A DNA stretch of 64,000 nucleotides from JAFDWI01 sp963764215. GTDB lineage: Bacteria > Actinomycetota > Acidimicrobiia > Acidimicrobiales > Iamiaceae. Under the pieces are notes generated by a model. It did no database searches. It saw only the letters and a list, made by a program, of their open reading frames with translations, and was not told the origin of the DNA. The position numbers were made by a program, and so were the translations under genes. Positions 37,661-46,994 of the stretch are shown one piece after another (the stretch's first letter is position 1; every line of letters starts with the position of its first letter). The stretch lies in contig CAVXRS010000005.1 in the NCBI GenBank assembly GCA_963764215.1, forward strand, positions 372,001 through 436,000. Direction: 5' to 3'.

Positions 37661-37678
37661 GGGGCGCTGGCCCCTTTT
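37661..37678 (+). terminator. intrinsic terminator before the IS110 element
   Basis: GGGGC-GCTG-GCCCC stem-loop followed directly by TTTT. It is oriented to stop the MBL/SDR transcript, and would shield the transposase from read-through. Confidence 0.6.
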
Positions 37679-37698
37679 GCACCTGCTCGCGATCGACG

Positions 37699-38947
37699 TG
37701 ACTTCATAGGAGCCTGCGCTACCAGGCGCCCATCACTGTCTTGTCCACCGGTCACGGGTGCGGTGCTGCCCAACCCGTTCAGACCAACGAGAGGACAGCG
37801 ATGACCAGCGTCGCAGAAGTCACCACCGATGTCGACCTTGCCGAGGTGATCCTTGGGGTCGACACCCACGCCGATACCCACGTCGCTGCAGTCATCGACT
37901 CGCTGGGACGACATCTGGGTCACGCCTTATTCGATACGACCGTCGCGGGGTTCAAAGCACTGTTGGCGTGGTCGGCAGAGTTCGGCGACATCACCACCGC
38001 AGGCGTGGAAGGCACCGGCGCGTATGGGGCTGGCCTTGCCCGGTTCCTCACCGCGGAGGGGCTGGTCGTGGTCGAAGTTGATCGTCCGGACCGCAAAGCT
38101 CGCCGGTTCCAAGGCAAGTCCGACCCGATCGACGCGTATGCCGCCGCTCGGGCTGCCGCATCGGGTCGGGCAAGTGGGACTCCCAAGACCCGCGTCGGTG
38201 ACGTGGAATCGGTGCGGGTACTGCGCGTCGCGCGCACCGGCGCGGTCCGGGCACGGGCCAAAGCGTTGACCCAGCTTAAATCCCTGATCGTGACCGCTCC
38301 CGACGCCTTGCGAGCCCAACTGGTCGGCGTGAACGGAGCCCACCTCGTGGCCCGATGTGCACGGCTGCGACCTACCCGCGGCTGTGCACCTGAACCGTCA
38401 CCGTTCGCGAAACGTCCCCCACGTCCGGGACGTCTGATCGATCCCACCGCCGCCACCAAGGCTTCCTTGGCGTCGATCGCACGACGGGTCCAACACCTCG
38501 ACACAGAGATCGCTGAACTTGACGACGACCTCGAAGCGCTCCTCACACCGCTCACCCCGACCCTGCTCGCACTGACCGGCGTCGGGCTCGATGTCGCCGG
38601 GCAGCTCCTGGTCACCGCCGGCGACAACCCGAACCGGATCCGGAACGAGGCCGCATTCGCGCACCTGTGCGGTGTCGCCCCGATCCCCGCGTCCTCAGGC
38701 AAGACCGCCGGACGGCACCGCCTCAACCGCGGAGGTGACCGTCACGCCAACTGTGCACTGCACCGCATTGTGATCTGCCGGCTCCGCTGGGACCAGCGAA
38801 CACGCGCCTACATGGACCGGCGCACCAAAGAAGGCCTCTCCAAGAAGGACATCATTCGCTGCCTTAAACGCTTCGTCGCCCGAGAAGTCTTCGCCGCCAT
38901 CCGAACCGACTCCCCCACCAAAATCGCCACTTGACATCCATAGGAGC
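37699..38947 (+). mobile_element. IS110-family insertion sequence
   Basis: The transposase gene is flanked by near-identical direct repeats: TGACTTCATAGGAGC (37699-37713) and TGACATCCATAGGAGC (38932-38947). IS110 elements lack inverted repeats and carry a short core at both ends, as seen here. Only about 87 noncoding bases lie between the left repeat and the transposase; they contain the stem-loop GCCTG-CGCTAC-CAGGC (37712-37727) and could encode the guide RNA known for this family. The right repeat overlaps the transposase stop codon. Exact ends cannot be fixed without an empty site. One copy only is in the window. Confidence 0.78.
37801..38934 (+). CDS. IS110-family transposase (DEDD RuvC-like, with C-terminal Tnp domain)
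   Basis: A 377-residue recombinase that appears intact. The RuvC-like domain supplies Asp21 (GVDTHADTH), Glu70 (GVEGTGAYG), Asp108 and Asp111 (KSDPIDAYAAAR). The C-terminal domain (from about 265) has LTGVGLDVAGQLL, AFAHLCGVAPIPASSGKTAGRHRLNRGGDR with the proposed catalytic Ser, and NCALHRIVICRLRWD. Family members move as circles and choose targets with a structured RNA from the element's noncoding end. ATG 37801 has GAGAGGA upstream. The codon use resembles the neighbours. Confidence 0.92.
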   Translation: MTSVAEVTTDVDLAEVILGVDTHADTHVAAVIDSLGRHLGHALFDTTVAGFKALLAWSAEFGDITTAGVEGTGAYGAGLARFLTAEGLVVVEVDRPDRKARRFQGKSDPIDAYAAARAAASGRASGTPKTRVGDVESVRVLRVARTGAVRARAKALTQLKSLIVTAPDALRAQLVGVNGAHLVARCARLRPTRGCAPEPSPFAKRPPRPGRLIDPTAATKASLASIARRVQHLDTEIAELDDDLEALLTPLTPTLLALTGVGLDVAGQLLVTAGDNPNRIRNEAAFAHLCGVAPIPASSGKTAGRHRLNRGGDRHANCALHRIVICRLRWDQRTRAYMDRRTKEGLSKKDIIRCLKRFVAREVFAAIRTDSPTKIAT

Positions 38948-38969
38948 ATCCGCCCGGTATTCTGTCGCG

Positions 38970-39992
38970 GTGACCGATGCCGCGGGCCTGCAGGATGGAG
39001 CGCCGGCCGCTCCGGCGGTCGGCGGGCTCGGGGACGGTGTCACCTCGGAGGCCTTTCCCACCGGCGTGGCGGTCGAGGACTGGACGGGCGACGCCCGCTT
39101 CTACGAGTACACCAAGGCGGCGAACCCGATCGGTCCCGATCACACCCCGGTCGTTCCGATCCGGTCCTTCCCCGCGGCGTTGCACCGCGGCGCCGCCACG
39201 CGGATCACTCCACTGGATCTGGCGAGCGACCTCGGCATCGACGAGGGTCCCGCGACGAGTCCCGCACTGTGCGCCTCGTTCATCCACGTGCTCCCGGGAG
39301 AGCACGTCGAAACCGCCCCGGTGGCGACGAGCGAGCTGTACCACGTCATCCGTGGCCACGGGCGTTCGACGGTCGACGGTGCGCTCGTCGAGTGGCAGGA
39401 AGGTGACACGTTCGTCCTCCCCGCCCATACCCAATCCACGCACCGTGCCGAGGCCGACAGCGCCCTGTACTGGGTCACCGACGAGCCGCTGTTGCGCTAC
39501 CTGGGTGTCGCCCCGACCATTCGACGTTTCGGCCCCACCATGTTCACCGCCGAGCGGGCGAAACGCGAGCTCGACGTGATCGCGGCCGCGCCGCACGCCC
39601 TGGACCGCAACCGGCTCAGCGTGCTGTTCGTGGGCGCCGCACAGCCGCGGACGCTCACGGCGACCCATGTCCTCTGGGCGATGTACGGCCTTTTGCCCGA
39701 AGGCGCCGTGCAACGCCCGCACCGTCACCAGTCCGTCGCGCTCGACCTGATCCTCGACTGCGAACCCGGGTGCTATTCGCTGCTCGGGGCCCGGCTCGAC
39801 CCCCGAGGCGACATCATCGATCCCACACGCGTCGACTGGGAGCCCGGAGGTGCGTTCGTGACCCCACCGGGCATGTGGCATGCGCACGTGAACGAGTCCG
39901 GGGCGCCGGCCCACCTGTTCCCCGTGCAGGACGCGGGGCTCCAGACGTATCTGCGGTCACTCGACATCCGGTTCACCCCGCCGCGTCGCTGA
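38970..39992 (+). CDS. bicupin dioxygenase, gentisate 1,2-dioxygenase-like
   Basis: A 340-residue two-cupin protein. The first cupin includes ELYHVIRGHGRSTVDGALVEWQEGDTFVLPAHTQSTHRA; the second RPHRHQSVALDLILDCEPGC and GGAFVTPPGMWHAHVNES. The H-x-H of the second unit and the late His are metal ligands, as in gentisate, 1-hydroxy-2-naphthoate and related ring-cleaving dioxygenases. GTG 38970 begins 22 bases after the right end of IS110; the TTG at 38931 lies in the repeat and is less likely. No Shine-Dalgarno site sits at normal distance. The element may have cut it off from its own promoter. Confidence 0.75.
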   Translation: MTDAAGLQDGAPAAPAVGGLGDGVTSEAFPTGVAVEDWTGDARFYEYTKAANPIGPDHTPVVPIRSFPAALHRGAATRITPLDLASDLGIDEGPATSPALCASFIHVLPGEHVETAPVATSELYHVIRGHGRSTVDGALVEWQEGDTFVLPAHTQSTHRAEADSALYWVTDEPLLRYLGVAPTIRRFGPTMFTAERAKRELDVIAAAPHALDRNRLSVLFVGAAQPRTLTATHVLWAMYGLLPEGAVQRPHRHQSVALDLILDCEPGCYSLLGARLDPRGDIIDPTRVDWEPGGAFVTPPGMWHAHVNESGAPAHLFPVQDAGLQTYLRSLDIRFTPPRR

Positions 39993-40040
39993 GGACCCGG
40001 ACGGTCTCGGTCGGGCGCCGCAGCAGACCGAGTTCCCTCG

Positions 40041-40090
40041 CTGAAATATTTCGCGCAGCGCCGCCAAGGGCGGCGCGGTCGTGCAAATTT
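40041..40090. repeat. imperfect palindromic repeat, copy 2
   Basis: CTGAAATATTTC at one end, CGTGCAAATTT at the other, and a strong stem GCGCCGCC/GGCGGCGC around AAG. Same family as 15406-15457. It lies in the convergent gap between the bicupin and fucosidase genes and could end both transcripts. Confidence 0.78.
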
Positions 40091-40132
40091 CGAAGGAGGA
40101 GGTGGTGGGAACGAGCGCAGGCCCGGCGTGGT

Positions 40133-41579
40133 CTAGTCTCCCACGGCCTCCACGTGGCGGAACCCGAGGGTGACCACCGCCGGGTCGGCGTCGGTGGGCA
40201 GCTCGGTCGTGATCGTGCCCTCGTCGGCGCGGAACGTACGTGCCGTTCCGTCGGCGAGTTCGACCGTCGTCGCCGGAGTCGCCCGGAACGGGAGCGTGAC
40301 CGTGGTCGGTGGAGTCGCCGTGTCGGTCGGCATCCAGCAGTGCGCCCACACCCGGTCGTGGTGCGCGGTGTAGCGGACCTGGTGGCCCTCCGCAGAACGC
40401 CCTTCGGCACGGACCCAGGGTCGGGTGCCGACCACGCCGGCGTCGTGTGCCGCGGCACGCTCGGCCAGCCAACCCAGACGAGTGAGCTGTTCGTCAGGGA
40501 GCTGCCCATCGCCACGGGGACCGACGTTGAGCAGGAGGTTGCCACCCTTGGCGGCGATGTCGACGATCGAACGGAGCAGTTCGTTCCGGGTGAGGAAGTC
40601 GTCCTCACCGGAAACGCGGTTGTAGCCGAAGCCGCGGTCCATGCCGCGGACGCACTCCCACGGGGTGGTCTCGATGTCGTCGAACGTCGCGAACTCCGGC
40701 GTGCGGTACTGGAAGAACCGGGGTTTGGGCGGAACCAGCGAGCCACGTGCCATCGATCGTGCGGCGATCCGGTCGAGCAGGTTGCGGCCCGGAGCGGTCT
40801 TGAGAATGCCCGAGCCCGTGACCGTCGTGAGCCAGCGATCGTTGACGACTCCGTCCGGAACGCGTGCGAAGTAGTAGCCGAGCAGGTCCATCAGCCGTCT
40901 GTGGCCGGTCGGCCACAGGATGTCGTTCCACAGCACCGCAGGACGGTACCGGTCGATCAGCTCACGAACCTGGGCCTCGGCGTACGTCGGGGTAGTCGCC
41001 ATCGGGGACGGCCGCGACCAGGTCACCGAACGAGCCGATCGGACGGTCTTCGAAGGTCCAGTCGAGGCCACCGGAGTAGTAGATGCCGAACCGCATGCCC
41101 CGGGCGCGCACCGCATCGGCGAGCTCTCCGACGACGTCGCGCGTGGTGTGCCAACCCGTGCGGTTGGGGTTGCGGACATCGGTGGGCCACAGGCAGTAAC
41201 CGTCATGGTGTTTGGCGACGAACACCACATAGGCCGCGCCGGTCGCCGCGAAGTGGTCGGCCCACGCTTCGGGGTCCCACTGCTCCAGTCCCTGGACGAA
41301 CGGCTCGACGAAGTCGGCGTACGGCTGGTCGCCGAAGGTCTCGCGGTGGAACTCGCTGACGGGGCTGTCGGGAAAGCGGAGCGAGTTCTCATACCACTCG
41401 GCGTAGGGGCTGTGGGCGAACGGGTCCGGCCCGCGTCGTGCCTGCAGTGCCGCGAGGTCGTCCTCGACCGGCGCGAACGCGGGCACGGCGAACAGCCCCC
41501 AGTGGATGAAGATGCCGAGCTTGGCGTCGGCCCACCATGCGGGGACCCGGCCCTTGCGAGTTCCGATGCCCCGGGTCAT
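40133..41579 (-). CDS. GH29 alpha-L-fucosidase-like glycosidase (frameshifted)
   Basis: About 481 residues. AWWADAKLGIFIHWGLFAVPAFAPVE, YAEWYENSLRF, AKHHDGYCLWPTDVRN and GIYYSGGLDWTF are the GH29 blocks; YRPAVLWNDI holds the position of the catalytic nucleophile, here Asn rather than the usual Asp in the WxD motif, which deserves checking. GGNLLLNVGPRGDG is the C-terminal catalytic-domain block and a beta-sandwich follows. There is no signal peptide. One extra base at 40985 breaks the frame (repaired: YPDYAEAQVRELI). ATG 41579 overlaps the stop of the enoyl-CoA hydratase (ATGA), tying a glycosidase to the acyl-CoA pathway. Confidence 0.82.
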
Positions 41580-42477
41580 CCCGGGTCGGCAGCGCGCACC
41601 GTGTCGACTTCGGCGGGCACGATCGGGGGGCGTCGCGCCACGAGGGCACGCCGTCCTCTTCGGCGTGCCGCGGGCCAGTTGTCGTCGTGCACCTCGGCCC
41701 AGTGGGCGTGGTTGAGCTGGTGCAGGGTGAAGCACGCCTGCAGCGAGTTGTAGAAGCCCTGGTTGTCGACGGTCTGGTTCACCGATTCCTTGATCATCAG
41801 CGACGTCATCGTGGGCAGCCGGGCGATCCGCCGGGCGAAGTCCAGCGTGTCGTCGGCGAGCCGGTCCCGGGCGAAGACCTTGGAGACCATGCCGAGCCGG
41901 TGAGCTTCGTGCACGTCGATGCTGTCGCCGGTCAGGAGCAGTTCCTTGGCCTTTCGTGGTCCGAACTCCCAGGGGTGCCCGAAGTACTCCAGCCCGCACA
42001 TGCCCAGTCTGGTGCCCACCACATCGGCGAACACCACGTCGTCGGCGCCCACGATCAGGTCGCACGCCCACATCAGCATCAGGCCGGCCGCGTACACCGG
42101 GCCGTGCACCTGGGCGACGGTGATCTTGCGGAGGTTCCTCCACCGCAGGGTGTTCTGGAAGTAGTAGTGCCACTCCTGGAGCATCCGGTTCTCGGTGCCC
42201 GACCGGGTCGCGCCGTTGATCTTGTAGGTGGGGTGGTTGGCGTAGTCGTCCATCGCCGCGGGCGAGCCCAGGTCATGTCCCGACGAGAACATCTTGCCGG
42301 TACCCCCAGGATCACGACCCGGCAGTCGTCGTCGGCCTCCGCTGCCAGCATCGCCGCGTCCAGTTCCACCAGCAACCCACGGTTCTGCGCGTTGCGGGCC
42401 TCGGGGCGGTCGAGCAGGACGCGGATGATCCGCCCCTCGTCGAATCGCTCGGTCGTCAGGTACTCGTAGTCGCTCAT
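41576..42477 (-). CDS. enoyl-CoA hydratase/isomerase family protein (frameshifted)
   Basis: About 300 residues of crotonase fold. RIIRVLLDRPEARNAQNRGLLVELDAAM at the N terminus, GKMFSSGHDLGSP forming the oxyanion-hole loop, KITVAQVHGPVYAAGLMLMWACDLIVGADDVVFADVVGTRLGM as second oxyanion and catalytic region, and KELLLTGDSIDVHEAHRLGMVSKVF. An insertion after the oxyanion loop (about 40 residues) makes it longer than standard hydratases. The G run (C's at 42303-42307) is one base short, splitting the gene; repaired it reads VILGGTGKMFSSG. ATG 42477. Operator site E is in its promoter. It is coupled to the fucosidase gene. Confidence 0.86.
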
Positions 42478-42550
42478 CGTGGTCGCTTCCTGGGTGGGGT
42501 GGGGAACCAGGGACGACCGAGCCGGTTTCGGCCCGGGCCCGCCCCGATTT

Positions 42551-42566
42551 CTGACACTGGTGTCAG
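42551..42566. promoter_or_regulatory. ACAD-regulon operator, site E
   Basis: CTGACACTGGTGTCAG, the most symmetrical copy (7-base arms CTGACAC/GTGTCAG). It is between the divergent hydratase/fucosidase operon and the ferredoxin/dehydrogenase operon. Confidence 0.7.
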
Positions 42567-42644
42567 GTTAGGGTGTGGGCGACGGTGCGCGCCCGCTGAG
42601 CGGTGCGGGCCGCCGGCCGCACACACGACGCAAAGGGGTGTCCG

Positions 42645-42842
42645 ATGAAGCTGAACCTCGACTCGAGCCGGTGCCAGGGGCACGGTCGTTGCTACACGCT
42701 CGCCTCCGAGCTGTTCGACAGCGACGATGACGGGTACGCCGTGGCGTTGTGCACCGGCGAGGTGCCCGCCGAACTCGAACACGCCGCGCGACTCGCCGTC
42801 GACAACTGCCCCGAGGATGCGATCACGATCACCGAGCAGTGA
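42645..42842 (+). CDS. ferredoxin, 3Fe-4S type (P450-associated)
   Basis: A 65-residue ferredoxin. SRCQGHGRCYTLASELF gives two of the cluster Cys residues in the C-x5-C spacing of actinobacterial P450 ferredoxins, and DNCPEDAITI the last, C-P motif; three Cys ligands suggest a 3Fe-4S cluster. Such proteins feed electrons to P450s and sometimes to dioxygenases. ATG 42645 is preferred over the ORF start at 42603. The P450 at 34460 is the only P450 in the window and shares the operator type. The fused acyl-CoA dehydrogenase gene follows 62 bases later, probably in the same operon. Confidence 0.9.
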   Translation: MKLNLDSSRCQGHGRCYTLASELFDSDDDGYAVALCTGEVPAELEHAARLAVDNCPEDAITITEQ

Positions 42843-42904
42843 CCGGAGTGTCCGCGTCGCCTACTGTCGGCCGGACATCACTCACGACGAAGGGAAACGG
42901 CGCC

Positions 42905-45081
42905 ATGGGGATCGCCATCACCGACGAGCACCGCGAACTCGAAGCGGTCGCCGCGGCCTTCTTCACCGACCACGAATCGCTGCGGGCCAACCGGGCACTG
43001 CTGAACGAGCCGGGCACCGAGCTGCCGGACTTCTGGTCCGCGCTGGCCGAACTCGGTTGGCTCGGGCTGGGGGTCGGTGAAGCCAATGGTGGTTCGGGCT
43101 ACGGGCTGATCGAGGTGGCGATCATCGCCGAAGCCAACGGTCGTTTCGTGGTGCCGGGGCCGATCACCCCGACCACGATCGCCGCGGCGATCCTCGACCA
43201 TGGCGCTGTCCGACGATGCGACCGCCGCCCGGCTCGGCGACCTGGTTTCGGGTGCCGCGCCCTGGGCGTTCGGGTTCGGCTCGGCCGCACTGTCGGTCAC
43301 CGGATCGGGCGACGGGGCCCGCGCCTCGGGGTCGACCGGCGTGCTCCTCGGCGGGGGAATGGCGACCCTGGCTGCCGTGCTCGCCGGCGACGACGTGGTG
43401 CTCGTCGACACCGGCGCCGCACGGCGTCACGCGTTCGGTGCCACAGAACGTCGACCCGTCCCGGCCCTCGGCGACCGCGACGCTCGACGATGCCCCGGTC
43501 GTCGTGCTCGCCGGTGCGGCCCGCCGGGCTCGGGCGGTCGCGTGGACCCTGCTCGCCGCCGAATCGGCGGGCCTGGCGGCAGCCTGTCGGGACTCGGCCA
43601 CGGCGTACGCCAAGGAACGTCAACAGTTCGGCCGGGTCATCGGCACCTACCAGGCGATCAAACACCACTGCGCCAACATGGCGGTGGCCGCCGAGATGGC
43701 CACCGCAGCCGCGTGGGACGCCGCCCGGGCCGGCGACGGTGCCGACCTCGACGGTTTCGAGTTGGCCGCGGCGACCGCCGCGGTGCTCGCACTGGAAGCG
43801 GCGTACGACAACGCGCAGCTGAACACCCAGGTCCACGGTGGGATCGCCTTCACCTGGGAGCACGACGCCCACCTGTTCACCCGTCGGACGGTCGCGACGA
43901 ACGCGATCGCCGTCGGAACCGACCCGCACGCTGCGGTCATCGCCGCCCGACGCGCCGGGGTCACTCGTTCGTCCGACCTCGAGCTTCCTCCCGAAGCCGA
44001 GGAGATCCGCAAGCGGGTCCGGTCCGATCTCGCGGAGATCGCAGCACTCGACGGTGACGAGCAGACCGAACGTCTGGTCGACTCCGGCTACGCGGTGCCG
44101 CACTGGCCGACACCGTTCGGCCGCGGCGCCGGTCCGGTCGAACAACTCGTCATCGAGGCCGAGATGAGCGCCGCCGGGTTGCACGCCCCCCAGTACGGGA
44201 TCACCTCCTGGGTGATCCTCACGCTGATCCAGCACGGTACGCCCGATCAGATCGAACGCTGGGTGTCCCCGGCGTTGCACCAGCAGACCGTGTGGTGCCA
44301 GATGTTCTCCGAACCAGGTTCCGGTTCGGACGCCGCGTCGATCCAGACCCGCGGCGTGCGCGTGGATGGAGGATGGATCCTGAACGGTCAGAAGGTCTGG
44401 ACCTCGGTCGCCCACCAGGCCGACCTCGGGCTGGTCACGATCCGCACCGACCCGGACGCCCCCAAGCACGACGGCATCACCACGATGGTGATCGACATGC
44501 ACGCCGACGGAGTCGAGGTGCGGCCACTGCGGCAGGTGACCGGGCAATCCGACTTCAACGAGGTCTTCCTGACCGACGTGTTCGTGCCCGACGACGACGT
44601 CGTCGGCCCGGTGAACGCCGGGTGGAAGGTGGCGCGATCGACGTTCGGCAACGAACGCGTCGGTATCGGCGGCGGCGTGGGAAGCGGGTTCTCCGGGTTC
44701 ATCGACCCGGTCGCGCTCCTGGACGCCCACCCTGACCGAGCCGCAGGCGTCGCGGCGGATGTCGCCGCGCAGCTCGCCCGGGACCAAACCCTGCGACTGT
44801 TGAACATCCGCCGGGCCCAACGGGCCGTGGCCGGCACCGAAGCCGGTCCGGAGGGCAACGTCACCAAGTTGGTCGTCGCAGAACAGGGCATGCACCTGGC
44901 GTCGATCGCGTTGCGCCTGGTCGGTGAGGCCGCGGCCTTCCTCGAGGGCGAGGGGAGTGCCACCGCGTTCACGACGTTGGCGTTCCGGGGGATGACGATC
45001 GCCGGGGGCACCTCGGAGATCACCCGGAATCAGATCGCCGAACGCATCCTCGGTCTGCCCCGGGACCCGCTCATCCGTTGA
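42905..45081 (+). CDS. fused double acyl-CoA dehydrogenase (two frameshifts)
   Basis: About 724 residues after repair, again two dehydrogenase units. Unit one: HRELEAVAAAFFTDHESLRANRALL, FWSALAELGWLGLGVGEANGGSGYGL, RQQFGRVIGTYQAIKHHCANM and HGGIAFTWEHDAHLFTRR. Unit two: WCQMFSEPGSGSDAASI, NGQKVWTSVAHQAD, FNEVFLTDVFVPDDDVVGPVNAGW and IAGGTSEITRNQIAERILGLPR. The architecture matches the enzyme at 2244 and the separate pair at 23000/24121. Frame shifts of one surplus base each lie at 43202 and about 43419, inside the poorly conserved beta-domain of unit one; repaired joins read ILDHALSDDATAAR and VDTGAHGVTRSVPQN. ATG 42905 follows GAAGGG. Operator site E is upstream of the ferredoxin. Confidence 0.86.
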
Positions 45082-45138
45082 GGCGCGCGGGTTTCCTGCC
45101 CCTCTGTCGCCCGGGCAACCGACGCACGCGTACCGCCG

Positions 45139-46455
45139 TCAACGTCGGGGCGCTCGCCCGTCGCACCAGACCGAATCGGGGATCCGGATCCGGTCCTGCG
45201 GCGGGACAGCCGCGAAGTCCTTCGCGGACTTCGCGAAGCGTGCCCGGATCGAGTCGTCGTCGTAGGCGAGCTGCATCGCGGAGGTGATGTTCGACTTGGA
45301 GTAGTAGGACACGATGTTGTCCTTCGTCGGTGGCTGCGGGTAGAGCACGATCACCTTCAGTGGTTCGGGTTTGAGTGCCACGACTGCCGCCTGGAGCGCT
45401 TGCGCGTCACATCCTGCGAGGTGCCAGAGCGTGGTGCGGTTCCATCGGGTGATCGAAGCACCGAGGAGGAGCGCGGCGACCGCGATGGCGGTCAGCACCC
45501 GGCGCTTGCGCCAGGCGACGACGATCAACCCGGCGAAGACGAGTGCTCCCCCGATGCCGCTCACACACAGAACCCGGTCCCCACCGCCGAGCGGTGCGTA
45601 AAAGTACGTGGCAAAGGGCACCATGCCGAGCACGATGACGACCAGACCGGCACCGACCGCCTTGGCCGCCCGCCGTTGACGGCGCGACAGCCGGTCGGTC
45701 AGCACGAGCCCGCCCACGATCGCCATTCCTACCGTGGTGACGAAGGCAGTGAGCGATGCGGCGAAGCCGCGGGGAACGATGCCCTGGCCGAAGAGCGTCG
45801 GAATCACCTCGATGAAGTTCCGATAGCCGGGGAAGTACTCCTGTGACCGATCGACGTGGGTGGCCACCCAGATGCACGCTCCGCCCCCGAAGCAGGCGGA
45901 CCACACGAGCAGCCGACGGTCGATTCGACGTCCGTGGATCCAGGGCAACACGACCACCGCGACCGCCAGCACGGGAATGACCGCCTGGTAGCTGAGGATG
46001 GCGGCGGCGACGAGCATGGCCGAGATCGCCGCCCCGGGAGTGTTGCGGACGCGGATGCCGACGAGGAGGCCCGCGGTGCCCAGGAGAAGCGAGACGACGA
46101 TGTTGACGCACGAGGGCCAGAACTCGAGCGAGCTGTGATTGGCGAACATCGACCAGAGGACGACGGTGACCACGGCGACCGCCGGCTCGAAGAACTCCTC
46201 GAGGAGGAGCCACAGCACGATCGAGAACGCGACGATCAGGGCCAGGACGAACGCGACGACCGTGAACGGGTGCCGGCCGAGAACTCCGAAGACGAATGCG
46301 TAGACCACCTGACCCACCGGTCGGGCTGCCAGCCATTCACCGCCGTTTCCGGCTGCCATGGCGCCTTCGAAATGGGCGTTGCGGAACCATGTCCAGTCGT
46401 CGAATGTGAAAGCAGTGTGTCGGGCCAGGTCGACGATTCCGATCAGGGTCGACAC
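45139..46455 (-). CDS. multi-pass membrane protein of unknown function
   Basis: A 438-residue polytopic protein with about ten transmembrane helices. An N-terminal FTFDDWTWFRNAHFEGAM loop with acidic/aromatic residues follows the first helix, as in GT-C-type mannosyl- or arabinosyltransferase-like proteins; the C-terminal ~80 residues are soluble. I cannot assign a substrate. The start used is GTG 46455, but the sequence upstream reads RGSIVAGVSTLIG, suggesting that the first helix begins earlier; one surplus base near 46470 would join it to an ATG at 46555 (MTSATTTAVQGHR), adding about 33 residues. No operon partner; it converges on the fused dehydrogenase. Confidence 0.7.
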   Translation of the reverse strand: MSTLIGIVDLARHTAFTFDDWTWFRNAHFEGAMAAGNGGEWLAARPVGQVVYAFVFGVLGRHPFTVVAFVLALIVAFSIVLWLLLEEFFEPAVAVVTVVLWSMFANHSSLEFWPSCVNIVVSLLLGTAGLLVGIRVRNTPGAAISAMLVAAAILSYQAVIPVLAVAVVVLPWIHGRRIDRRLLVWSACFGGGACIWVATHVDRSQEYFPGYRNFIEVIPTLFGQGIVPRGFAASLTAFVTTVGMAIVGGLVLTDRLSRRQRRAAKAVGAGLVVIVLGMVPFATYFYAPLGGGDRVLCVSGIGGALVFAGLIVVAWRKRRVLTAIAVAALLLGASITRWNRTTLWHLAGCDAQALQAAVVALKPEPLKVIVLYPQPPTKDNIVSYYSKSNITSAMQLAYDDDSIRARFAKSAKDFAAVPPQDRIRIPDSVWCDGRAPRR

Positions 46456-46617
46456 TCCGGCGACGATCGAGCCGCGGCACCGTTCGGGAGTCGAACCCGG
46501 ACGTTTTCGGTCCGTTGCGGTGACCCTGGACCGCAGTCGTCGTGGCAGAAGTCATCGGCGAGCCTTGCCGGCCGAGGAAAGCGCGGGATCGCATGGTGGA
46601 GCGGTGGGTGCGACCGC

Positions 46618-46923
46618 TCAGTCCGAGGAGGGAAGGGGCTTGGCGTCCTTGGTCGTCAATGCCACGCCGGCCAGGGTCAGGGTCCCTTTGCCGGGTCTGG
46701 TGCACAGCACCTCGATGGTGGCGTCGGGGTCGACGTAACGCTTGCCGACCATGGTTCCGCCGCTCAGGTCCGGATCGAGCTCGCCGCCCGGCGGCGGCAT
46801 ATCGATGTCGACCAGGGGTGCCCCACCGCAACCGAGGTCGATCTCCTCCGGGGGGGCCTTGACGACGACGATCTCCGTCTCGCACCGCGCGCTGCGCCAC
46901 CGGGATCCTGGCTTCGCGATCAT
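46618..46923 (-). CDS. small hypothetical protein with conserved Cys residues
   Basis: A 101-residue protein I do not recognise. RCETEIVVVKAPPEEIDLGCGGAPLVDI and IEVLCTRPGKGTLTLAG give three Cys residues and a beta-rich pattern; the C terminus is KDAKPLPSSD. ATG 46923 is preferred over the longer ORF start at 47010, whose leader is low-complexity Arg/Pro. It is divergent from the nucleotidyltransferase gene and about 60 bases from the possible extended start of the membrane-protein gene. Base composition at third positions is typical for coding in this window. Confidence 0.6.
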   Translation of the reverse strand: MIAKPGSRWRSARCETEIVVVKAPPEEIDLGCGGAPLVDIDMPPPGGELDPDLSGGTMVGKRYVDPDATIEVLCTRPGKGTLTLAGVALTTKDAKPLPSSD

Positions 46924-46994
46924 GGGCGCGCAATCTAGTGGCTCGTGGGGTGACGGTGGTGGGCGCTGCCGGGGGCGTCGGCCAAGATGGGTCG

